Under the pieces are notes generated by a model that was given only the letters and a program-made list of their open reading frames with translations, did no database searches and was not told where the DNA came from. Source: Brienomyrus brachyistius (lineage: Eukaryota; Chordata; Actinopteri; Osteoglossiformes; Mormyridae). Taken from it: a stretch of 64,000 nt of DNA. Shown here piece by piece: positions 54,784 through 64,000 of the stretch. The stretch lies in contig NW_026042851.1 of the NCBI RefSeq assembly GCF_023856365.1, forward strand, positions 22,928 to 86,927. The letters run 5' to 3'. The translations under genes and the position numbers were made by a program. Position 1 is the stretch's first letter; each line of letters starts with the position of its first letter.

Positions 54784-55156
54784 CAGTGGCAGCACCAGGG
54801 AAAAGCTTGGGGGGGGGGCTCTAGCTCCTCCTCCAATGACCATAGTACCCCCACAGCACCCCCAAAATATTGGTTTCATTTTTTCTTTAACTATCTGTAA
54901 AATCTGTATATTGTGTAAGACATTTTTGCGGTTTTTATAGCATACTTGTAGTGTATTTTTTCTTCAAAGTACACATAGAGGCTCTGTGAGCTAGACGTTA
55001 GAATTTCATATTTTATCATATTTTATCCATGCTGTAGCTTATCGTGCTGTGTGCTTCTATACAGCATCTACATAAGCTGAAAAGCTAAAGCACCCGCTCT
55101 AAATAATCTCACTCCCCTATAGCACCTGTAGCATTAAGTCACTGGCGCTGCCACTG
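54784..55156. mobile_element. hAT-type MITE in intron 3
   Basis: The ends CAGTGGCAGCACCAGG and CTGGCGCTGCCACTG are inverted repeats. The 8-bp flanks CTGAACAA and CTGAATAA (54776-54783, 55157-55164) differ at one base. It is 373 bp and non-coding. Confidence 0.85.
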
Positions 55157-55218
55157 CTGAATAAACGACTCCAATCTGACTAAACCGCTTAACTTTTCCT
55201 CCCCATGTTACATTTCAG

Positions 55219-55329
55219 GACAAACGACGTAATATGTGTCCTTCTGATAAACCTCCTCTCAGATCTAAAACTGCCTTGGCTTCCAAGGACACTAAAGAAG
55301 CTGAAGGAGACTGTCTGGGCTGTTTCTGA
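55219..55329 (+). CDS. Chemerin/cystatin-like gene, exon 4 (tentative)
   Basis: After TTTCAG the phase fits and the frame gives 36 residues, with Cys in NMCPSD and a GDCLGCF end, before TGA (55327-55329). The second half approaches an interspersed repeat (from about 55340), so the true C-terminus may have been altered or replaced by repeat sequence. Confidence 0.5.
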   Translation, partial: DKRRNMCPSDKPPLRSKTALASKDTKEAEGDCLGCF

Positions 55330-55339
55330 TGGCTGATGG

Positions 55340-55560
55340 TCCTGCAATGTGGACCAGAGGAGGAAACTGGAAGGGAAAATGCTTTGCTTTATATCATGCC
55401 CACCCAAAGCCCCCAGTGAGTAAGCCATAGGCGCCGATAGCATGGAAAAACTCCCAAGAAGGAAGAAACCTTGGGAGGGACCAAACTCAAAGGGGGAGCC
55501 CATCCTCCTGGGGCCGGCAAAGTGTAGGTGCAGGATCACAAAAAACTTAACGAGAGAATT
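55340..55560 (-). repeat. Retroposon 3' segment
   Basis: It shares the GGGGGAGCCCATCCTCC phrase and neighbouring sequence with 46285-46500. Confidence 0.55.
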
Positions 55561-57190
55561 CGACTGTCCCTCACAAAAACTGTAAAGTTTTAGTGGCTAA
55601 ATTGCTTTTTCTATGCCTTTTCAAACAGGAGGAGATTTGTTTGGCTATATGTAGAAATTTTCTATACAATTTAGACAGCACAGAATCATTAACCTACTTT
55701 AATGAATTTATTTATACAACCACATATTTCACACATTTTGACATCAGTCATGCAGTGAAGATACAGTCTCTTTATTTCTTGACGCCAACCCTCCCCATTA
55801 ATCCGGGCTTGGGACCGACACCTAGTTGAGCTGGCTTGCTCCCTTAAGTGGCTGGGTTAGGCTAAACTATGTACATATTTATAAAGACTACAATAAATTT
55901 ATAAAGACCTCCCTAAATATGTAGTCTAACAAAACGCAGTTTAAAGAAGGTAGCCTACCTGGTAAACAAAGAAATTAAAAGGCCCACAGCATATAATCGG
56001 GCTATATTCCAAGCAGTTTTTAAGAACGTAACCTACATGGCGAAATTGAATTACTTTCTGGACCAACAAACGCAACCAGGCATGAACATTATGCACCTTC
56101 CTAGTCTTGATGTAAGTCGTCCTACAGATGAGGACGTTAGGCAGCCTTTAGATCCGACCCATCATGCACTGCAGTTTTTTGCAAATTCCTCAGACGGAAA
56201 ACCATTAAATACCTCTTCTATTACCTTATATTACCTTATATTCATGTAATAAATATACAAATATCAATTAGTTGGAAATCAGCCAGACAGACGTAATTAC
56301 TACAAATGGTTTCCACTGTATTTGTGACTCTGAGTGCCGCAGGCTTGGATGCAGTGCCGCACCATTTTGTAAGGCATGCACTGGCCAATCATGTAGCACT
56401 TCTCTCAGAAATATTAATGAGACATCACCTACCACCCTGCAAAAAAGAAATTTGCCGCTTGTCCCCCTGCACATGAGCCAACTTGGCTGCGTCAACCAGC
56501 GGAGCTCCGGAGCCTCTGGAGAAACACGCGGCAAAAAAGGCTCGCATGCGGTCTTCCAAAGTTTGGGAATACTTCAGTCATGACACCTTTTCTGCGCCTC
56601 TACTGTAGCTGGCGTTAATGATGCTGTTTCAGCCATTTTATATTTTCTGTTTACTTATTCTGTCATGTAAGACTGAGACAAATTATCGTTTACGACAATT
56701 CTTACACACTGTAGCCTGACTTGCTGACTTAAGTAAGTTTAACTATAAGCTACCTTTGCTAGTGTTTGTGAATAACATGTTTCTCTAGTTATGAAATTAT
56801 TCCATGTTTTAGCATCTGTTTCAACATTAAAGTCAAATTGGTATACTGAAATATATAAAAACTATTGAACTATTAACTTAAGTCTAACATAGAAAATCCT
56901 ACTGAATCTCTTAAGATTTTCCTTTTTTGTTAATGCACTAATGTTTAAGAAGTGTCTTAATAAATTGAATTTCAGATTTGTGTGTGGGTGGGAGTGGGTG
57001 AATTGTATTAAATTCATACATTCATTCTTTTGGCTCAGACATTACTGACCTAAAACAAATTGAGGCATTGGGTAAGTGCTTAAATTAGCTACTAAATGGC
57101 AAAAAATATTCTAAATATCACATTTTCCATTCTTCGGTATAATTTTAACGAATCACCTATGCTGCCAAACATTAACGCATAGATTGTCAC
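55561..57190. other. No confident gene; possible BED-finger scrap
   Basis: A plus-strand segment near 56525-56600 reads MRSSKVWEYFSHDTF, like the start of a BED zinc finger of a hAT transposase. The zinc ligands that should follow are absent. The remainder is unassigned. Confidence 0.35.
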
Positions 57191-57227
57191 AACACTCTAT
57201 GTTTTAGTTCTTCTTTATGTGTATAGG

Positions 57228-57518
57228 ACGGTGTGATGGTTCTGGTGGTGGGTGTGGCCGACGCTGCTCGCGATGTTTGGCTATGCTGCAGTCCCAGGGA
57301 CCAAGTTGGAACACATTTCCACCTTCAAGCTTAGGTGGAAAAACGGCACCGAGACCCAGCAGCAGGACAACTTCACTTGTCCAGACAACCAGCCCTGCTT
57401 CATCATTGAAGTAAGCCCTGTGAACAGGAGCGAGATGTACTTCTGCAGTGGATGTTATAGCGGAAAGAACATCCCCATCCTCACGTCTGCCGGAGTGCCC
57501 CCTCAAGTGGGTGTGTGA
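57228..57518 (+). CDS. Possible lone Ig-like exon
   Basis: A frame open through 57252-57518 contains KLRWKNGTE, NFTC, CFIIEVSPVNRSEMYFCSG and a GKNIPILTSAG end. The spacing of a C-strand-like LRW, an E-strand and the F-strand YFC resembles an immunoglobulin V-type domain. An acceptor-like TATAG precedes it at 57227. I see no leader exon, membrane exon or second domain nearby, so it may be an isolated relic or part of a gene with distant exons. The family is unknown. Confidence 0.35.
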
Positions 57519-57554
57519 CTTAACTCGATGGATGAATTGGACAGAATGTACTGT

Positions 57555-58195
57555 TACTAGAGGTCGACCGATATGGGTTTTTCAATAGCCGATGCCGATA
57601 TTTAGGAGTCAGGGTCAGGCGATGGCCGATATATGCTGCTGATTTTTTTTGGCCGATAATTGGACGTTTTCCCCTCTATTTGCATGGTAAAATATCACAC
57701 TAATAATAACAAACGATACACAAAATTTCTCAATTTAGCATTTATTGAATACTCAACTTGGAAACAATAACACATTTATAAACAATAAAAATAGCAGCAT
57801 CAGAATCTCTGTTAGTGCACAATATAGCAGCAAACTCCTCATGTTTGACGGAAGGAAATTTGTAAACAATACAAAAAGGAATAAGCATGTTATCTTCAGT
57901 TGTAATCCCACTTCCAGTCCCTGAGTCTTACTCACCACACTCATACTTCACAGCAATCAGACAGCAGTTAATTAACCAGAAGAGAAAAATGCAAAAACAC
58001 AACAGAACTTGTAAATAATAACAAACTAATAGACAATAAAAATAGCAGCATCAGAATCTCTATTAGTGCCAAATATAGCAGCAAACTCCTCATGTCTGAC
58101 GGAAGGAAAATTTGTAAATACACAAAGGAATGAGCACATCTTCAGTTTTAATCCCATTTCCAGTCCCTGAGTCTTCCTCATCCCACAAGCAGGCA
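57555..58195 (+). mobile_element. hAT-like element piece with internal 251-bp repeat
   Basis: The left end TAGAGGTCGACCGATATGGG is a common fish hAT terminus. Inside, 57782-57925 and 58033-58180 are direct repeats spaced 251 bp apart with a few differences. No right terminus is found before the proline-rich frame. Confidence 0.6.
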
Positions 58196-58234
58196 AGGCA
58201 TGTCACCCCGGTTGTGTGACACTTATTTTATATA

Positions 58235-59261
58235 ATAAAATAAGTGCCCCCTGCGGCCCCAGAGCCCGAGCAGCCGTCTCCGCTGCCTGCAGCTACCGCG
58301 CCCACGTCCGAGGCGCTTTCCCTGCCTGCAGCTCCCGGGCAGGCGCCCCCTCTGCAGCCTGCAGCTCCAGTCCCTGGCCCCACTCCAGTCCCTTCTCCCC
58401 CTGTGACTCTGGTACCCTCACCCCGACGAGCCCGACCCCGGCCACGGGTCCTTATGTCTGTGTCCCATAAGGGGAGAGGACACAGACGCACGGCTGGGGT
58501 CCCACCCGCCCAGCCCCCTGGCTCGCCCTCCCTCGCCGGCGCTAGGGCTTGGTCGGCGCCTGCGGGTCCTGGCCCTCCGGGTCGGCTGTCGTCTGCGGGT
58601 CCCCCTCCGCGGCCTCGTCGCCCTGCCTCGGTCCCTCCTCCGGCGTCTTATCGGTTGCCTGCGGGCCCCCCGACGGCGGCTCCTCATTCGCCTGCTGGTC
58701 CTCCCGCTCTGGCGTGTCGGAGGACGTCGCCGTCTGCTGCGGCTCCCCCTCTCTCCTTGCCCTCGCCAGGGTCCCTTCCAGCTCCTTCGTCCCCTTCCCT
58801 GGTCTCCCCTCCGACTCCCTCCTTCGTCCCTGCGTCTGTCCCTCACCCCATCTCCTCGGCCCCTCCGGCTCCGGCCTCCCGGCCGCCTGCAGCCCTTCCG
58901 GCTGCCTCCCGTCGCCCGCTGGGTCTCCCTCGGGCTCCTCTTGGTTCCCCCTCCTTCTCTCCCTGGCCTCCCGTCTTTGTCCCTCCTGCCTCTGCTCCCC
59001 CTCGCTTTGTTCCTCCTGTCTCTGTCCCTCCTCTCTTTGTCCCTCGTCCCTCTGGCTTCTGCTCCTCTTTCCCCGATGTTCCCTTCGTTCACTCCCGGTC
59101 CTTTTGTCCTGCCTGTTCCCTCCGTGTCCCCCTTTCTGATCTGTTTCTCTGCCTTTCCTGTCTTATGTCAAGTCTTGTCCTGGCTCCTTCCCCTGTGCCA
59201 GTTCTGTCTGTCCGTTCTGTTCCCTGTCCCTCATTAATGAGGTTTTATATAGATATACATA
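58235..59261 (+). pseudogene. Long proline-rich frame next to LTR
   Basis: The open frame from 58244 to 59326 (360 codons) has very high GC and C content and long P/S/A-rich low complexity. Its first part (PAAPEPEQPSPLP) and last part (CATPPDYPRVLP) match 38627-38947. Both end inside the LTR. It looks like the 3' coding tail of a Gypsy-type element with strong composition bias; a host protein is unlikely. Frames on both strands are open because of the composition. Confidence 0.45.
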
Positions 59262-59480
59262 TATGCCCGGCTTGTCCGCTCCTCGTGTGTGCCACGCCCC
59301 CTGATTACCCACGTGTGCTTCCCTGATCGTCTCCTGCTTTGCCCGATTACTTTGATTAGTCATGACCTATTTTAAGTCCTGGTCTTACCTGTTTGCCCTG
59401 TCCGTCATTGTAGTTTGTCAATGCCTGCGTTCCGTCCTGCTCTACCCGCTCCGTTTCCCCGATTAAAGACCCGTTTTCAC
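59262..59480 (+). mobile_element. Gypsy-type LTR cut by the satellite
   Basis: It aligns with 12565-12841 from ATGCCCGGCTTGTCCGCTCC on. The 3' end is lost where the sequence passes into the satellite array about 15 bp further on. Confidence 0.72.
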
Positions 59481-59494
59481 AAACACAAAAAATT

Positions 59495-62400
59495 GGTTCA
59501 GATAGGCGACGGACAATCTGATTGGCTCAGATAGGCGACGGACAATCTGATTGGCTCAGATAGGCGACGGACAATCTGATTGGCTCAGATAGGCGACGGA
59601 CAATCTGATTGGCTCAGATAGGCGACGGACAATCTGATTGGCTCAGATAGGCGACGGACAATCTGATTGGCTCAGATAGGCGACGGACAATCTGATTGGC
59701 TCAGATAGGCGACGGACAATCTGATTGGCTCAGATAGGCGACGGACAATCTGATTGGCTCAGATAGGCGACGGACAATCTGATTGGCTCAGATAGGCGAC
59801 GGACAATCTGATTGGCTCAGATAGGCGACGGACAATCTGATTGGCTCAGATAGGCGACGGACAATCTGATTGGCTCAGATAGGCGACGGACAATCTGATT
59901 GGCTCAGATAGGCGACGGACAATCTGATTGGCTCAGATAGGCGACGGACAATCTGATTGGCTCAGATAGGCGACGGACAATCTGATTGGCTCAGATAGGC
60001 GACGGACAATCTGATTGGCTCAGATAGGCGACGGACAATCTGATTGGCTCAGATAGGCGACGGACAATCTGATTGGCTCAGATAGGCGACGGACAATCTG
60101 ATTGGCTCAGATAGGCGACGGACAATCTGATTGGCTCAGATAGGCGACGGACAATCTGATTGGCTCAGATCGGCGACGGACAATCTGATTGGCTCAGATC
60201 GGCGACGGACAATCTGATTGGCTCAGATAGGCGACGGACAATCTGATTGGCTCAGATAGGCGACGGACAATCTGATTGGCTCAGATAGGCGACGGACAAT
60301 CTGATTGGCTCAGATAGGCGACGGACAATCTGATTGGCTCAGATAGGCGACGGACAATCTGATTGGCTCAGATAGGCGACGGACAATCTGATTGGCTCAG
60401 ATAGGCGACGGACAATCTGATTGGCTCAGATAGGCGACGGACAATCTGATTGGCTCAGATAGGCGACGGACAATCTGATTGGCTCAGATAGGCGACGGAC
60501 AATCTGATTGGCTCAGATAGGCGACGGACAATCTGATTGGCTCAGATAGGCGACGGACAATCTGATTGGCTCAGATAGGCGACGGACAATCTGATTGGCT
60601 CAGATAGGCGACGGACAATCTGATTGGCTCAGATAGGCGACGGACAATCTGATTGGCTCAGATAGGCGACGGACAATCTGATTGGCTCAGATAGGCGACG
60701 GACAATCTGATTGGCTCAGATAGGCGACGGACAATCTGATTGGCTCAGATAGGCGACGGACAATCTGATTGGCTCAGATAGGCGACGGACAATCTGATTG
60801 GCTCAGATAGGCGACGGACAATCTGATTGGCTCAGATAGGCGACGGACAATCTGATTGGCTCAGATAGGCGACGGACAATCTGATTGGCTCAGATAGGCG
60901 ACGGACAATCTGATTGGCTCAGATAGGCGACGGACAATCTGATTGGCTCAGATAGGCGACGGACAATCTGATTGGCTCAGATAGGCGACGGACAATCTGA
61001 TTGGCTCAGATAGGCGACGGACAATCTGATTGGCTCAGATAGGCGACGGACAATCTGATTGGCTCAGATAGGCGACGGACAATCTGATTGGCTCAGATAG
61101 GCGACGGACGATCTGATTGGCTCAGATAGGCGACGGACGATCTGATTGGCTCAGATAGGCGACGGACGATCTGATTGGCTCAGATAGGCGACGGACGATC
61201 TGATTGGCTCAGATAGGCGACGGACGATCTGATTGGCTCAGATAGGCGACGGACGATCTGATTGGCTCAGATAGGCGACGGACGATCTGATTGGCTCAGA
61301 TAGGCGACGGACGATCTGATTGGCTCAGATAGGCGACGGACAATCTGATTGGCTCAGATAGGCGACGGACAATCTGATTGGCTCAGATAGGCGACGGACA
61401 ATCTGATTGGCTCAGATAGGCGACGGACAATCTGATTGGCTCAGATAGGCGACGGACAATCTGATTGGCTCAGATAGGCGACGGACAATCTGATTGGCTC
61501 AGATAGGCGACGGACAATCTGATTGGCTCAGATAGGCGACGGACAATCTGATTGGCTCAGATAGGCGACGGACAATCTGATTGGCTCAGATAGGCGACGG
61601 ACAATCTGATTGGCTCAGATAGGCGACGGACAATCTGATTGGCTCAGATAGGCGACGGACAATCTGATTGGCTCAGATAGGCGACGGACAATCTGATTGG
61701 CTCAGATAGGCGACGGACAATCTGATTGGCTCAGATAGGCGACGGACAATCTGATTGGCTCAGATAGGCGACGGACAATCTGATTGGCTCAGATAGGCGA
61801 CGGACAATCTGATTGGCTCAGATAGGCGACGGACAATCTGATTGGCTCAGATAGGCGACGGACGATCTGATTGGCTCAGATAGGCGACGGACGATCTGAT
61901 TGGCTCAGATAGGCGACGGACGATCTGATTGGCTCAGATAGGCGACGGACGATCTGATTGGCTCAGATAGGCGACGGACGATCTGATTGGCTCAGATAGG
62001 CGACGGACGATCTGATTGGCTCAGATAGGCGACGGACGATCTGATTGGCTCAGATAGGCGACGGACGATCTGATTGGCTCAGATAGGCGACGGACGATCT
62101 GATTGGCTCAGATAGGCGACGGACGATCTGATTGGCTCAGATAGGCGACGGACGATCTGATTGGCTCAGATAGGCGACGGACGATCTGATTGGCTCAGAT
62201 AGGCGGACGGACGATCTGATTGGCTCAGATAGGCGACGGACGATCTGATTGGCTCAGATAGGCGACGGACGATCTGATTGGCTCAGATAGGCGACGGACG
62301 ATCTGATTGGCTCAGATAGGCGACGGACGATCTGATTGGCTCAGATAGGCGACGGACGATCTGATTGGCTCAGATAGGCGACGGACAATCTGATTGGCTC

Positions 62401-64000
62401 AGATAGGCGACGGACAATCTGATTGGCTCAGATAGGCGACGGACAATCTGATTGGCTCAGATAGGCGACGGACAATCTGATTGGCTCAGATAGGCGACGG
62501 ACAATCTGATTGGCTCAGATAGGCGACGGACAATCTGATTGGCTCAGATAGGCGACGGACAATCTGATTGGCTCAGATAGGCGACGGACAATCTGATTGG
62601 CTCAGATAGGGCGACGGACAATCTGATTGGCTCAGATAGGCGACGGACAATCTGATTGGCTCAGATAGGCGACGGACAATCTGATTGGCTCAGATAGGCG
62701 ACGGACAATCTGATTGGCTCAGATAGGCGACGGACAATCTGATTGGCTCAGATAGGCGACGGACAATCTGATTGGCTCAGATAGGCGACGGACAATCTGA
62801 TTGGCTCAGATAGGCGACGGACAATCTGATTGGCTCAGATAGGCGACGGACAATCTGATTGGCTCAGATAGGCGACGGACAATCTGATTGGCTCAGATAG
62901 GCGACGGACAATCTGATTGGCTCAGATAGGCGACGGACAATCTGATTGGCTCAGATAGGCGACGGACAATCTGATTGGCTCAGATAGGCGACGGACGATC
63001 TGATTGGCTCAGATAGGCGACGGACGATCTGATTGGCTCAGATAGGCGACGGACGATCTGATTGGCTCAGATAGGCGACGGACGATCTGATTGGCTCAGA
63101 TAGGCGACGGACGATCTGATTGGCTCAGATAGGCGACGGACGATCTGATTGGCTCAGATAGGCGACGGACGATCTGATTGGCTCAGATAGGCGACGGACG
63201 ATCTGATTGGCTCAGATAGGCGACGGACGATCTGATTGGCTCAGATAGGCGACGGACGATCTGATTGGCTCAGATAGGCGACGGACGATCTGATTGGCTC
63301 AGATCGGCGACGGACGATCTGATTGGCTCAGATAGGCGACGGACGATCTGATTGGCTCAGATAGGCGACGGACGATCTGATTGGCTCAGATAGGCGACGG
63401 ACGATCTGATTGGCTCAGATAGGCGACGGACGATCTGATTGGCTCAGATAGGCGACGGACGATCTGATTGGCTCAGATAGGCGACGGACGATCTGATTGG
63501 CTCAGATAGGCGACGGACGATCTGATTGGCTCAGCTAGGCGACGGACTATCTGATTGGCTCAGATAGGCGACGGACGATCTGATTGGCTCAGATAGGCGA
63601 CGGACGATCTGATTGGCTCAGATAGGCGACGGACGATCTGATTGGCTCAGATAGGCGACGGACGATCTGATTGGCTCAGATAGGCGACGGACGATCTGAT
63701 TGGCTCAGATAGGCGACGGACGATCTGATTGGCTCAGCTAGGCGACGGACTATCTGATTGGCTCAGATAGGCGACGGACAATCTGATTGGCTCAGATAGG
63801 CGACGGACAATCTGATTGGCTCAGATAGGCGACGGACAATCTGATTGGCTCAGATAGGCGACGGACAATCTGATTGGCTCAGATAGGCGACGGACCAATC
63901 TGATTGGCTCAGATAGGCGACGGACAATCTGATTGGCTCAGATAGGCGACGGACAATCTGATTGGCTCAGATAGGCGACGGACTGATTGATCTGATATTG
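59495..64000. repeat. 29-bp satellite array, 154 full units
   Basis: Units of 29 bp start GGCTCAGATAGGCGACGGAC. From 59495 to 63963 the length equals 154 units plus three single-base insertions (near 62205, 62610 and 63895). A disrupted partial unit ends the window. Two main unit types differ by one base (GACAATC or GACGATC) and lie in blocks: the G type fills 61090-61321, 61844-62366 and 62977-63759. On the minus strand every unit contains GAGCCAATCAGA, a CCAAT box. Confidence 0.97.

Noticed and set aside
58418..59092. Arg/Gly-rich 224-codon frame on the minus strand
   Set aside because: It is the antisense shadow of the C-rich proline frame. High GC removes stop codons on both strands.
59495..64000. 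CRISPR-like array
   Set aside because: The 29-bp units are head-to-tail without unique spacers, and the DNA is vertebrate. It is a satellite.

Overview
The window is 64 kb of vertebrate genomic DNA, almost certainly from a ray-finned (teleost-type) fish. The evidence is a novel immune-type receptor (NITR) gene, which is a teleost family; L2-, CR1- and RTE-mobilised retroposons; several hAT and Tc1 remnants; and a gamma/epsilon-like endogenous retrovirus. Genes are split by introns, and most of the sequence is transposon debris, often nested.

Left part (1-18 kb). Broken LINEs are followed by retroviral-type gag and integrase fossils and a large imperfect inverted duplication (7915-8670 against 9788-10554). 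At 11036-13021 lie the last three exons of a brachyury (tbxt) copy with intact splice sites. Its terminal exon carries an in-frame stop and a solo LTR (12565-12841) with a perfect 5-bp target duplication. A decayed integrase-core transposase (14316-15147, minus), a CpG-rich segment with a 35-bp perfect inverted repeat and an LTR/PBS fragment (15650-16411), and a hAT MITE follow.

Immune receptor and provirus (18.5-30.5 kb). A six-exon NITR gene on the plus strand (leader, V, I, transmembrane, two cytoplasmic exons with an ITIM) has a 9.5-kb intron between its V and I exons. That intron holds a 7.65-kb endogenous retrovirus on the minus strand (20017-27670). Its two 339-bp LTRs read as identical, the 5-bp target duplications are perfect, and the primer-binding site fits tRNA-Tyr. 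Gag is damaged and env is mostly deleted. Between protease and reverse transcriptase is an extra domain with two H-x-[ST]-x motifs, resembling 2H phosphoesterases. The NITR I exon has a premature stop inside a 57-bp tandem duplication.

Middle part (30.5-53 kb). This is a retroelement graveyard: L2/CR1/other LINE pieces, four tRNA-type SINE remnants, a solo retroviral LTR inside a LINE, a CR1 inserted in a gag fossil, hAT MITEs, and a 46-bp minisatellite (48801-49868).

Right part (53-64 kb). A four-exon gene for a small secreted cystatin-fold, chemerin-like protein (53337-55329) has a hAT MITE in its third intron. A possible lone Ig-like exon follows at 57240, then a hAT piece, a proline-rich reading frame joined to a Gypsy-type LTR, and a satellite of 154 complete 29-bp units running to the window edge. 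Every satellite unit carries a consensus CCAAT (NF-Y) box on the minus strand.

Identifications come from reading motifs by eye; no database search was possible.
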